Assembly (NCBI GenBank): GCA_900318685.1
Contig: ONLL01000024.1
Coordinates: forward strand, 1-55,201
Length of the DNA stretch: 55,201 nucleotides
DNA from: an uncultured Prevotellaceae bacterium
GTDB taxonomy: Bacteria; Bacteroidota; Bacteroidia; Bacteroidales; Bacteroidaceae
Direction: 5' to 3'
Part shown: in pieces, positions 14,969-23,172 of the stretch
How positions within the stretch are numbered: position 1 is the first letter of the stretch
Layout: each line of letters opens with the position of its first letter
Translations under genes and position numbers: made by a program
Notes under the pieces: model-generated
The model's input: the letters and a program-made list of their open reading frames with translations, nothing else
Databases searched by the model: none
What the model was told of the DNA's origin: nothing

Positions 14969-16612
14969 ATGAAAACAAGAACACTCTTGGCCGGCATGCT
15001 GCTGGCTGCAGCCACCACAGCAACAGCTGGTGGCATTCTTACCAACACAAACCAAAGTATCGATTTCCTTCGCAACCCGGCACGTGATGCTGCCATCGGT
15101 CTCGATGGTGTGTACTCCAATCCTGCCGGCGTAGCCTTCCTGCCTGAGGGCTTCCATCTGGGATTCAATTGGCAGTATGCCCACCAGACGCGTACCATCA
15201 CATCGACAAACGACCTTTTCCGTCTGGGAATCAAAAACAACGGCAATAGTGAGAAGGCTTTCAAGGGGGTGGCTGATGCTCCTTTCATTCCCAGCATCCA
15301 GGCAGCATGGAACAAAGGCGACTGGAGCTGGCAGCTGAATTTCTCTGTCCCCGGTGGTGGCGGAAAGTGTGAGTTCGACAACGGACTTGGATCTTTCGAG
15401 ACTGCCGTGGGTGCCATTACCCAGAAGCTGATGGCCACATCGACTATGCTCAACCAGAGTCTGGCACCGTTCAATGCCAGCGTGCCTGCTGTGACGGGCT
15501 ACGATGCCGATGCCTATATGAAAGGACAGCAGTATTACTTCGGACTGCAGTTGGGTGCTGCCCGAAAGATCAACGACCATCTCTCCGTCTATGGCGGTCT
15601 GCGTCTGCTCTATGGTATGGCCACCTATGAGGCTCGTCTGAATAATATTCGTGTGATGAATGGCAATAGCGGCATCACCCTTCCCGGTTATTTTGAAGGA
15701 GTGACGCTGGGACTGATGAATGCCAAGGCCGATATCGCAGCCAAGGCGGCTCAGGTGCAGGACGGCATCAGCCAGTACGTGCAGGGATATATGGCTGCAG
15801 GCATGACACAGGAGCAGTCCATGCAGCAGCAGCCTGTTCAGCAACTCGTGGCTCAGGGTCAGCAACTGCAGGCCGCCGGCACTCAGTTGCAGGGTGTGGC
15901 CGACCAGCTGGCTAAGAGTGGTGAGACGCTTGCCCCCTATGCCAATGGTATGAACCTGAAGAGCGACCAGACTGGTTGGGGCATTGCTCCCGTCATTGGC
16001 ATTGACTATCAGACGGGTGCCTTTAACTTTGCTGCAAAATATGAGTTCAAGACCCGTATGCGCATGAAGAACAACTCCACGCTGGAGGAGGCATCGGTCA
16101 TTGAGGCCACCAACAAGTATGTGGATGGCACCAGCGTGGCTGAGGATGCTCCTGCCCTGCTGACCTTGGGAGCACAGTGGAGTATCCTTGACAACGTTCG
16201 CCTGAACCTGGGCTATCACCACTTCTTCGACAAGAGTGCCCACTGGTACAACCACACGGAGCGACTCCTCGACGGCGGCACCAACGAGTACTTGGCTGGT
16301 GTGGAGTGGGATATCTGCCCCCGACTCACCGTCTCTGGCGGCGGACAGCTCACACGCTACCCCCTTACCGACAGTTACATGAACGATATGTCGTTTGTTG
16401 TCGACAGCTATAGCTTCGGTTTCGGACTGAAGTATCAGGTCAGCGACAAGGTGAAGCTCAGTGCTGCTTACTTCCAGACGAACTACGAAGACTACGATAT
16501 GGATACTCCTGCCCAGGGAAATGAGGCGCTGGGCATCAGTATTCCTGCCGGACACAACTCCTTCACCCGTACTAACCGTGTGTTGGGACTAGGCTGCGAG
16601 ATCTCCCTCTGA
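14969..16612 (+). CDS. FadL/OMPP1-family outer membrane transport protein
   Basis: 547 residues with a signal peptide (MKTRTLLAGMLLAAATTATAGG). After it come the FadL-like segment RDAAIGLDGVYSNPAGVAFL, alternating beta strands with aromatic belts, and a C-terminal strand ending LGLGCEISL. In FadL the N-terminal region plugs a 14-stranded barrel that takes up hydrophobic substrates; the ligand here cannot be read from sequence. A long Gln/Ala-rich amphipathic helix (about residues 250-320, AAKAAQVQDGISQ ... LQAAGTQLQGVADQLAKSG) interrupts the barrel and is larger than in E. coli FadL. It has its own promoter and precedes recO by 25 bp. Confidence 0.8.
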   Translation: MKTRTLLAGMLLAAATTATAGGILTNTNQSIDFLRNPARDAAIGLDGVYSNPAGVAFLPEGFHLGFNWQYAHQTRTITSTNDLFRLGIKNNGNSEKAFKGVADAPFIPSIQAAWNKGDWSWQLNFSVPGGGGKCEFDNGLGSFETAVGAITQKLMATSTMLNQSLAPFNASVPAVTGYDADAYMKGQQYYFGLQLGAARKINDHLSVYGGLRLLYGMATYEARLNNIRVMNGNSGITLPGYFEGVTLGLMNAKADIAAKAAQVQDGISQYVQGYMAAGMTQEQSMQQQPVQQLVAQGQQLQAAGTQLQGVADQLAKSGETLAPYANGMNLKSDQTGWGIAPVIGIDYQTGAFNFAAKYEFKTRMRMKNNSTLEEASVIEATNKYVDGTSVAEDAPALLTLGAQWSILDNVRLNLGYHHFFDKSAHWYNHTERLLDGGTNEYLAGVEWDICPRLTVSGGGQLTRYPLTDSYMNDMSFVVDSYSFGFGLKYQVSDKVKLSAAYFQTNYEDYDMDTPAQGNEALGISIPAGHNSFTRTNRVLGLGCEISL

Positions 16613-16637
16613 TTCGTCGTCATATCCGGGTGGAATC

Positions 16638-17360
16638 GTGGCAATAGTAAAGACCGAAGGCATCGTGCTGCATGCACTGAAATATGGTGAACAGCGCATC
16701 ATCGTCGATGTGTTCACACGCAGCGACGGCCGAATGTCGTTCATCGTTCCTGTGCCGCGGTCAGAGCGTGCCCGCATCAAGAAACAATACCTTCAACCAC
16801 TGACGCTGCTGCTGCTGGAGTGCGATGTGCGCCCGCAGCAGCAGTTGCAGAAGATGCGCGAGGCATCGCTGTTGACGCCCCTGCCCTCGCTGTTCTCCGA
16901 CGCAAAGAAGCTCACCATTGGCCTCTTTGTGGCGGAGTTTCTCTATCATGCACTGAGAGACGAGCAGCAGAACAAACTTCTCTTCGACTATGTTCGGTCG
17001 AGCATCGAGTGGCTCGATGGTGCTACTGCCAACTTCGCCAACTTCCATCTGGTGTTCCTCATGCGTATGTCGCGTTTTCTGGGCTTCTATCCCAACCTGG
17101 AGGATGACGGTGAATTCTTCGACCTTCGAGGAGCTACCTTCTGCGCTGCTCCTCCCCTGCACCGTGACTTCCTGGCCGAGCAGGAAGCCAGCCGCATACG
17201 TCTGCTGATGCGAATGGATTATCCCACGATGCACCTCTTCCGTCTCAGCCGAGCTGAGCGAAGCCGCATCCTCGAGATCCTGCTGCTCTACTACCAGCTG
17301 CATCTCCCTGCTTTTCCTGAACTGCGATCCTTAAAAGTACTGCAAGAGCTTTATGACTGA
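16638..17360 (+). CDS. recO: DNA repair protein RecO
   Basis: 240 residues, the usual size. The start is the GTG at 16638, giving VAIVKTEGIVLHALKYGEQRIIV, the typical RecO opening with its OB-fold. The middle is helical (SLFSDAKKLTIGLFVAEFLYHALRDE). The cysteine zinc site of some RecO proteins is not present, as is common in Bacteroidetes. RecO loads RecA on SSB-coated DNA with RecR. It overlaps tadA by 8 bp, so the two are translationally coupled. Confidence 0.9.
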   Translation: MAIVKTEGIVLHALKYGEQRIIVDVFTRSDGRMSFIVPVPRSERARIKKQYLQPLTLLLLECDVRPQQQLQKMREASLLTPLPSLFSDAKKLTIGLFVAEFLYHALRDEQQNKLLFDYVRSSIEWLDGATANFANFHLVFLMRMSRFLGFYPNLEDDGEFFDLRGATFCAAPPLHRDFLAEQEASRIRLLMRMDYPTMHLFRLSRAERSRILEILLLYYQLHLPAFPELRSLKVLQELYD

Positions 17361-17790
17361 GAACCACGAGAAATACATGCGCCTGGCACTCGACGAAGCG
17401 CGCCAGGCTTTGGCACAGGGTGAAATTCCCATCGGAGCCGTTGTCGTCTGTCGCGACCGAGTCATTGCCCGAGCCCATAACCTCACTGAGACCCTTACTG
17501 ACCCTACCGCCCATGCTGAGATGCAGGCCATCACTATCGCAGCCAGCGAGCTTGGCGGCAAGTATCTCACCGAATGCACCCTCTATGTCACCGTCGAGCC
17601 TTGCACAATGTGCGCAGGAGCTTTGGGATGGGCGCAGGTGCCGCGCATTGTCTATGGCTGTCGCGACGAGAAGCGGGGCTTCCTCACCTTTGCTCCTCAT
17701 GCCCTTCATCCCAAGGCACAGCTGTTGGGAGGCATCCTTGAAGACGAGTGCCGTCAGTTGATGCAAGACTTTTTCAGGGCGAAGCGGTAA
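17353..17790 (+). CDS. tadA: Nucleoside/tRNA adenosine deaminase (TadA-like)
   Basis: 145 residues with the zinc-deaminase signature: HAEM (His ligand and catalytic Glu) followed by PCTMCAGAL (two Cys ligands). The opening HEKYMRLALDEARQALAQGEIPIGAVVV is typical of TadA, which changes A34 to inosine in the tRNA-Arg anticodon. A guanine-deaminase-like relative is less likely given length and motifs. It overlaps recO. Confidence 0.85.
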   Translation: MTENHEKYMRLALDEARQALAQGEIPIGAVVVCRDRVIARAHNLTETLTDPTAHAEMQAITIAASELGGKYLTECTLYVTVEPCTMCAGALGWAQVPRIVYGCRDEKRGFLTFAPHALHPKAQLLGGILEDECRQLMQDFFRAKR

Positions 17791-17867
17791 AGGTGCCTAG
17801 ATTGTTGGCTCTTTACGGATAAAACCTGTGGAAAAAACAAAGGAGAACAAGAAAAAAGCTGTTTTCC

Positions 17868-17898
17868 TTTGTTTTTTACTCACTTATTCGTATCTTTG
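17868..17898 (+). promoter_or_regulatory. Promoter of the kinase-AAA gene
   Basis: TTTG at 17868-17871 and TATCTTTG at 17891-17898, spaced 19 bp, 26 bp before the ATG at 17925. A textbook Bacteroidetes promoter, so this gene pair is a separate transcription unit. Confidence 0.75.
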
Positions 17899-17924
17899 CA
17901 AAGCAAATCTAATGAGACAACATT

Positions 17925-19736
17925 ATGGCAACACTATCGCGATGGCAGGAAGTTGACAGGTTCGTGGTGCAGAGCCTGATCAAGGAGAACCTGTATACAG
18001 AGACATATCGGGTGGAAGATGAGGACGGACAGCCCTTCTTCATGAAGGTATTCGTGATGAAACGAATGCCCGAGAAACTACTGGACAGCAGCAACTCGAA
18101 TGTGCTTGAGATAGTCTACAGCCAGCAGCTCAAGCATCGCAACATCGTGAGTTACGTCAGCAGCGGCAGTATAGAGACTCAGGAGGGCACATGCCAGTAT
18201 TATGTGACCGACTATTTCAGCGGTGAGCTGCTGGTGGAGCGCATACAGCGCGAAGGCCGTCTGCCGCAGGAAGAGGCTGTGAGAATCTATCGGGGTGTGC
18301 TCGAGGGGCTGAAGTATATGCACTCACTACAGCTGTACCACAACGATATCACTCCACGCAACATTATGCTTACGGCAACTGCAGGAGAGCCTGAAATCAT
18401 CGATCTGGGACATGTGTCGAAGGCATGTTCGGGTGCCGTCACCTTCGATACCAGCGACCTGGAGGTGCTATATGGGGCTAACGAGACCTTTGCTGGCGTG
18501 TATGATGAGCAGAGCGACATCTTTGCTGCCACAGCTGTGCTCTACGCTATGCTGACGGGCGAGGCTCCCTGGCAGATGACCTTCGCTGAGAATATGAAAC
18601 GTTCGCGCAGAGCCATCATGCTGAAGGATAAGCGCAAAGAGGAGGAGCTAAACCTGGAAGTGGTGCCTGTGGATGAGCGTATCAAAGGGGTGCTGACGAA
18701 GGGGTTGGCGCCTTCATATGGCGACCGCTATAAAAATGTGGAGGAAGTGCTTCGCGCCCTAGAATCTGACCAGCCAGAGGCTTCAAAGGTTGCCGACGAC
18801 GAGAAGGCCGATACTTCGCATCGCAACAACTACAGCGACACCCGTCAGAAAGAGGATGATGAGTTTGAGGTAAAGCGTGGCGGAGGTAACGGTTTCAAGG
18901 ATATTGCCGGCATGCGCGAGCTGAAGGATTATCTGCAGCAGCGCGTCATCTTCGTCATCAAGAACAAGGAGAAAGCTGAGAAATACAAGCTTAATACTCC
19001 CAACGGCATGCTGCTCTATGGTCCTCCGGGATGTGGCAAGAGTTTTGTGGCCGAGAAGTTTGCCGAGGAGACGGGCTTCAACTTCATCCTGATCAAGTCA
19101 TCCGACCTGGCCAGCACCTTTATCCACGGGTCGCAGGAGAAAATAGGCCGGCTCTTCAAGAAGGCCGAGCATGAGGCTCCCGTGGTTATCTGCTTCGATG
19201 AGTTCGATGCCCTCGTCCCTGATCGCTCGAATCCTGGTGCCCAGTATTCAGCCGGTGAGGTGAACGAGTTTCTGACACAGCTGAACAACTGCTCCAAGCG
19301 TGGCATCTTCGTCATTGGCACCACCAACCGTCCTGACAAGATTGACCCTGCCGTGCTGCGCACAGGACGCATCGACAAGCAAGTGTATGTGCCTCTGCCC
19401 GACAAAGAGGCTCGTGGCGAGATGTTCCTCATCCATCTGCAGGGCCGTCCGTTCCAAGAGCAGATGATCGATGCAGAGAAGCTCGCGGAGATGTCCGACG
19501 GATTTATCGCCAGCGACATCGCTTATGTGGTGAACGATGCAGCTATGATTGCTGCCTTCACCGATCAGGACATCACCCAGGAACTGCTGGAGACGGCTAT
19601 CAAGAACACCCATCCCTCACTGCGTCCCGACACGCTTAGGATCTACGATGACATCCGCAGGAAGATGGACAGCACAGAGCGCCGCAACATGGAGCGTCCC
19701 AGGGTGGGCTTCCCTATCACTTCAACGAAAGAGTAA
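17925..19736 (+). CDS. Protein kinase-AAA+ ATPase fusion
   Basis: 603 residues with two domains. Residues 10-280 are a eukaryotic-like kinase: the Lys of the ATP site in FFMKVF (K41), catalytic loop YHNDITPRNIML (D141, N146) with HND in place of HRD, DLG (160-162) in place of DFG, and DIFA for helix F; a glycine-rich loop is not evident, so activity may be weak or altered. A charged linker (285-320) leads to a classical AAA+ module: GPPGCGKS (366-373), VICFDEFD (421-428), GTTNRP (465-470), arginine fingers in VLRTGRID, then the small lid domain. There is no protease domain and no transmembrane segment, so it is not FtsH. It is probably a cytoplasmic remodelling ATPase controlled by, or carrying, a kinase. 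The next gene is a small chaperone-like protein 19 bp on. Confidence 0.8.
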   Translation: MATLSRWQEVDRFVVQSLIKENLYTETYRVEDEDGQPFFMKVFVMKRMPEKLLDSSNSNVLEIVYSQQLKHRNIVSYVSSGSIETQEGTCQYYVTDYFSGELLVERIQREGRLPQEEAVRIYRGVLEGLKYMHSLQLYHNDITPRNIMLTATAGEPEIIDLGHVSKACSGAVTFDTSDLEVLYGANETFAGVYDEQSDIFAATAVLYAMLTGEAPWQMTFAENMKRSRRAIMLKDKRKEEELNLEVVPVDERIKGVLTKGLAPSYGDRYKNVEEVLRALESDQPEASKVADDEKADTSHRNNYSDTRQKEDDEFEVKRGGGNGFKDIAGMRELKDYLQQRVIFVIKNKEKAEKYKLNTPNGMLLYGPPGCGKSFVAEKFAEETGFNFILIKSSDLASTFIHGSQEKIGRLFKKAEHEAPVVICFDEFDALVPDRSNPGAQYSAGEVNEFLTQLNNCSKRGIFVIGTTNRPDKIDPAVLRTGRIDKQVYVPLPDKEARGEMFLIHLQGRPFQEQMIDAEKLAEMSDGFIASDIAYVVNDAAMIAAFTDQDITQELLETAIKNTHPSLRPDTLRIYDDIRRKMDSTERRNMERPRVGFPITSTKE

Positions 19737-19755
19737 CCAAAAAACGATTGAGAAT

Positions 19756-20133
19756 ATGAAAACTTCAGAATTAGTATTGAACTTCCTCCGCGAGCAGGGC
19801 TTCCTGCCGCAAGTGGATGAAAGCAACAACATCGAGTTCAAATTTCAGATGGCAAACTTTGTGTTCATCGAGAACGATGACGATCCGGATTTCTTCCAGC
19901 TGTTGCTGCCCAACATCTATGATGTGACAGAGGACAATCGCGACATCGTGTTGGAGACTGTCAACAAGGTCAACCAGTCGATGAAGGTGGCGAAGGCCTG
20001 TGTGGTGGAAAATAGTGTCTGGGTCTTCTTTGAGACCATCCTCGACAGCACCCCTGACGTGAGCGACATCATCCCACGTGCCTTGCGCATCCTGCAGTCG
20101 ACTCAGCAGGAGTTCTACGAGCAGATATCGTAA
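19756..20133 (+). CDS. Small YbjN/type III chaperone-like protein
   Basis: 125 residues (MKTSELVLNFLREQGFLPQVDESNNIEFKF...). The alpha/beta layout, an N-terminal helix, a beta hairpin with the acidic turn ENDDDPDFFQLLLPNI, a helix VLETVNKVNQSMKVAKA and a last strand-helix, is that of the YbjN/SycN-like chaperone fold; this is a fold guess from pattern. I chose the ATG at 19756 because longer frames overlap the kinase-AAA gene deeply. It sits in the same unit as that gene, so it may be an adaptor or client for the ATPase. Confidence 0.6.
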   Translation: MKTSELVLNFLREQGFLPQVDESNNIEFKFQMANFVFIENDDDPDFFQLLLPNIYDVTEDNRDIVLETVNKVNQSMKVAKACVVENSVWVFFETILDSTPDVSDIIPRALRILQSTQQEFYEQIS

Positions 20134-20153
20134 GGGTATTATCAAAAATGAAT

Positions 20154-20193
20154 GGCCGCCAGCGTCTCTTAGCGAACGTTTGGCGGCCTTTCT
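20154..20193. terminator. Terminator between the chaperone-like gene and tRNA-Gln
   Basis: GGCCGCCA (20154-20161) pairs with TGGCGGCC (20181-20188), with further CGT/ACG pairing inside, then TTTCTGTT. It sits between convergent transcripts and can serve the plus-strand unit. Confidence 0.75.
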
Positions 20194-20194
20194 G

Positions 20195-20266
20195 TTGGAC
20201 GACTCGGATTCGAACCGGGAATGACAGAACCAAAACCTGTAGTGTTACCATTACACCATCGTCCAA
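20195..20266 (-). tRNA. tRNA-Gln (anticodon TTG)
   Basis: 72 nt read on the minus strand. Acceptor arms TTGGACG and CGTCCAA pair fully; the T arm holds GGTTCGAATCC; the anticodon stem ACAGG/TCTGT encloses TTTTGGT, giving anticodon TTG (Gln). CCA is not encoded. The promoter is at 20312-20319. Confidence 0.95.
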
Positions 20267-20311
20267 GCTACAATTATGGGCGCAGAACGAGCCTTAGCCC
20301 AAAATCGGGTG

Positions 20312-20358
20312 CAAAGGTAGTGAAAAGTTAGGAGTTAGGAGTTAGGAGTTAGGAGTTA
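20312..20358 (-). promoter_or_regulatory. tRNA-Gln promoter with a heptamer array in place of the -33 region
   Basis: The minus strand reads (TAACTCC)x4 TAACT (20358-20326), a 6-nt spacer TTTCAC, and the -7 box TACCTTTG (20319-20312). No TTTG is present at the -33 position; the array occupies it. The same 33-nt array and 6-nt spacing recur before the zeta-like kinase at 23117-23163. Confidence 0.75.
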
Positions 20359-20405
20359 TTGCTTGTATTTAATCTTTTTTAACTCAACACCCCGTGTGGT
20401 AGCAA

Positions 20406-20454
20406 ACTCTACACCCTACACTCTCAACTCTACACTCTTAATTCTACACTTTAC
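20406..20454. repeat. Degenerate heptamer array (ACTCTAC-type, 7 units) at the 3' end of dgt
   Basis: ACTCTAC, ACCCTAC, ACTCTCA, ACTCTAC, ACTCTTA, ATTCTAC, ACTTTAC follow in exact 7-bp phase and end 2 bp before the dgt stop codon. The array is bordered by GGTAGCAAACTCT (20398-20410), also found beside the array at 2298. Confidence 0.85.
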
Positions 20455-20456
20455 AG

Positions 20457-21782
20457 TCAAACAATTGGCAAGCTGATGCCGCATATCTTCTGGTAGACAT
20501 CAAGGGCATAGACGTCGGTCATGCCGCTGATATAGTCGATGACAGCCATGAGACGTGTTTCCAGGTCTGGACTTTCGATGTCGTACTGGCTCGAGACGCG
20601 GCCTATGAGCTGCTGCGAGTAGTAGCGATCAGGATGCTCGATGGCTTCAGTCATGAGCTCCATCAGCGTAGCCATGATGCGATAACCCGAGAGCTCCACA
20701 TCGAGCACAGGTTGGCTCCTGTAGATGCGGCTTCGCGACACCTCTGTGCAATGTTGGTAGGCATCATGTGGTAAGCTGCTGATATGATCGATGAGCGAGC
20801 CTTGGAACGTGCCTGCCAGAATGGCTTCCTCATGATTGATGAAAGCCTGTGCACACTCAAACTCAAGCTTTCCGATGACACAGGCCCTGAGGTACTGCAT
20901 CTTCTCGTTGGGGTCGCTCAGTTGTTCGTCGATGATGCGCTGGGCGATGTGCTGACAGGTCTTCTCGTCAAAGAAGCTCAGCATCAGCTGTGCCGTCTCG
21001 TCGTAGGTGAGTATCTTCAGTTTGTAGGCATCCTCGAGGTCCATGATCTCGTAACAGATGTCGTCGGCAGCCTCTACGAGGTATACCAGCGGATAGCGTG
21101 CCCAGCGGTCGCCGTTGCCCGTTCGGGGTATTCCCAGGAGCTCGGCCACTTGTTCAAAGCAAGCCCTTTCCGAAGTGAAGAATCCGAATTTGTTCTTCGT
21201 TGCCACCGTCGAGGGAAAGGGATACTTCACGATGCTGGCCAGCGTGCTGTAGGTCATCGCGAAGCCTCCCTGCCTGCGACCTTTGAAGCTGTGGGTGAGC
21301 AGTCGGAAGGCATTGGCATTACCGTCGAAGCGGGTGATGTCGCTCCAGAACTCAGGCGACACCTTCTCTTTGAGATAGAGGCCCTTACCTTCAGTAAAAA
21401 AGGTCTGTATGGCCTTCTCTCCAGAGTGTCCGAAGGGAGGGTTACCCAGATCGTGAGCCAGGCAGGCGGTCGCCACAATCTGACCAATCTCAGGTACGAG
21501 CGTATCGATGAAACCGGCATTTTTAGCACATAAATGACGTGCGACATCATTTCCAAGAGACATACCCACAGAGGCCACCTCCAGCGAGTGAGTAAGTCGG
21601 TTGTGCACAAAGACACTTCCTGGCAGCGGAAACACCTGCGTCTTGTTTTGCAGTCGACGGAAAGGTGCCGAGAAGATCAGACGGTCGTAGTCGCGCTTAA
21701 ACTCTGTGCGGTCGTCATGCCGTTCGAGGTGTTTATGCTCCTGTCCCAGGCGGCAGTTTGATATCAGTTGTGTCCAATTCAT
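20457..21782 (-). CDS. dgt: dGTP triphosphohydrolase (HD superfamily)
   Basis: 441 residues from the ATG at 21782 (MNWTQLISNCRLG, the usual opening); the ATG 15 bp earlier is possible. It shows the HD-domain metal ligands: H in NRLTHSLEV, HD in ACLAHDLGNPPFGHSGE, and a later D in VEAADDICYEIMDLEDA. The early block RTEFKRDYDRLIFSAPFRRLQNKTQVFPL is typical of dGTPases. The enzyme splits dGTP to deoxyguanosine and triphosphate and lowers dNTP pools. Monocistronic in appearance. Confidence 0.9.
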   Translation of the reverse strand: MNWTQLISNCRLGQEHKHLERHDDRTEFKRDYDRLIFSAPFRRLQNKTQVFPLPGSVFVHNRLTHSLEVASVGMSLGNDVARHLCAKNAGFIDTLVPEIGQIVATACLAHDLGNPPFGHSGEKAIQTFFTEGKGLYLKEKVSPEFWSDITRFDGNANAFRLLTHSFKGRRQGGFAMTYSTLASIVKYPFPSTVATKNKFGFFTSERACFEQVAELLGIPRTGNGDRWARYPLVYLVEAADDICYEIMDLEDAYKLKILTYDETAQLMLSFFDEKTCQHIAQRIIDEQLSDPNEKMQYLRACVIGKLEFECAQAFINHEEAILAGTFQGSLIDHISSLPHDAYQHCTEVSRSRIYRSQPVLDVELSGYRIMATLMELMTEAIEHPDRYYSQQLIGRVSSQYDIESPDLETRLMAVIDYISGMTDVYALDVYQKICGISLPIV

Positions 21783-21831
21783 GGGGACAAAAGTCATGCA
21801 AATTGAGCAAGTAAATACATCATCTGCCTTG

Positions 21832-22698
21832 TTATCTCACTACCCGGGTAAATTCGGGCTTTGCATCAGGCTCCTTACCCATCGTCACATAGATGGTAGA
21901 GGTCGATGCGCCACCACCGCCGAAGCCCTGACTCTTCACCTTAAACTCGTAGTCGATGCTGTCGTCAGTGGTACGCTTGCCGAAGGTCTGAGGTGTGCCC
22001 AAAGGGAACTGATAGTTCGAGCAGGCAGCATCAAAGATGGCCTTCTCAGCATCGGTCACAGGCTGTTGGGCAGAATAGGCGGGCAATGGCTTGATCTCAC
22101 CAGAAATCTTTTCTGAGACATAGCCGTTCTCTCCCAGGAATCGCAGGAGTTCTTTCTTTGCAGAATTAACACGGGCGGCACGAACACCATAGCCAGGCAG
22201 GATCTCTGATTTGGGCAATGCTTTCTTGAGATCAGCCGCTGAGCTCTCTAAGCCACCGCTGCCGAAGGTGCAGAAGGGTACGATCTTCTTGCCTGAGAAG
22301 TCATATTCCTTCAGTAGCGACACTATCGGCGAGGCATAGGTACCACCCCAGATGGGATAGCCCAGGAAGATGACGTCGTAGTCGGCAAGGTTTAGTTTCT
22401 CAGCCCTCGGCTTGATCTTGGGCAGCGTACCATCCTGTTTCTCCCGCTGTACGCGCTGCGCCGTTTCCTGGAAATTGCCGGAATATGGCTCTTCAAGTTC
22501 GATTTCCCATGTACTTAAAACCGCCTTCTTATTCTTTTTTATATTTTCGCGAACGTATTGCTCAAGAAGGATTGACGAAAGTTCTTCTGCAACCTTTTTG
22601 GTTGTACCCGACTCAGAGAAATAAATCACGAGTCTGTTCTGTGCGAAACCTGTAGCAGCGAATGCCACCATAGCAAACATTAATAAAAACCTTTTCAT
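21832..22698 (-). CDS. Exported flavodoxin-domain protein
   Basis: 288 residues from the ATG at 22698, giving a clear signal peptide (MKRFLLMFAMVAFAATGFAQ). The mature part starts with a flavodoxin FMN loop (VIYFSESGTTKKVAEEL) and has the aromatic-flanked loop LGYPIWGGTYASP and FCTFGSGGLESSAADL. Flavodoxins are normally cytoplasmic electron carriers; an exported form with about 80 extra C-terminal residues is a known Bacteroidetes type, perhaps acting on periplasmic redox partners. The extra region (PVTDAEKAIFDAA ... KVKSQGFGGGGASTSTIYVTMG) is not recognised. Confidence 0.8.
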   Translation of the reverse strand: MKRFLLMFAMVAFAATGFAQNRLVIYFSESGTTKKVAEELSSILLEQYVRENIKKNKKAVLSTWEIELEEPYSGNFQETAQRVQREKQDGTLPKIKPRAEKLNLADYDVIFLGYPIWGGTYASPIVSLLKEYDFSGKKIVPFCTFGSGGLESSAADLKKALPKSEILPGYGVRAARVNSAKKELLRFLGENGYVSEKISGEIKPLPAYSAQQPVTDAEKAIFDAACSNYQFPLGTPQTFGKRTTDDSIDYEFKVKSQGFGGGGASTSTIYVTMGKEPDAKPEFTRVVR

Positions 22699-22737
22699 GT
22701 CGTTGTTATAATAAGTTGTGATTATTAGCAGCTGCAA

Positions 22738-23116
22738 AAATACACATTTTCACGCATATATGCAAATTTATTTGCCTTTTTCCTACGCATAAGCACAAAT
22801 AACACATAGGTTTTGGACGTGCGGAATGCGCATCTCCATGATCAAAGTTTGGAACTTTGTAGATGAAAGGCTATGGGTTGATGAAGTAAAACAACTTGTT
22901 TTACCTTTCAAAGTCATAGGTTTTGGTCATCAAAGTCGGCCACTTTCGAAGGTAAAACAACTTGTTTTACTTTAACGGGAGGCCGACTAGCATTTACAAA
23001 GTGCCAAGCCGGCGTGCTGTTGCTCCGCATTCAGGCACACAATGAGCCGCATCGGGCATCGTCGGGAGTAGAGGGTTTTTGCAAAGAAGAAATAAAAAAT
23101 GTTAAGTGGGGGCTGT
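22738..23116. repeat. Non-coding gap with two copies of a near-palindrome
   Basis: About 380 bp without a credible gene. GTAAAACAACTTGTTTTAC (19 nt, 9-bp arms around one base) occurs at 22887-22905 and 22952-22970. Around them lie CATAGGTTTTGG twice (22803 and 22916 regions) and GTCGGCC/GGCCGAC as a further inverted pair. The structure suggests small dispersed repeats or a structured RNA; no conserved RNA family is recognised. Confidence 0.6.
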
Positions 23117-23163
23117 TAACTCCTAACTCCTAACTCCTAACTCCTAACTTTTTTGTATCTTTG
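23117..23163 (+). promoter_or_regulatory. Zeta-like kinase promoter with a heptamer array in place of the -33 region
   Basis: (TAACTCC)x4 TAACT at 23117-23149, spacer TTTTTG, then -7 box TATCTTTG at 23156-23163. The array is base-for-base the one at tRNA-Gln, with the same 6-nt spacing. The start codon at 23173 is only 9 bp after the box, so the transcript should be leaderless or nearly so. Confidence 0.75.
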
Positions 23164-23172
23164 CAGCGAATT

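Noticed and set aside
14960-16555. 531-codon minus-strand open frame over the FadL-type gene
   Set aside because: Mirror frame; the plus strand has signal peptide, barrel strands and promoter.
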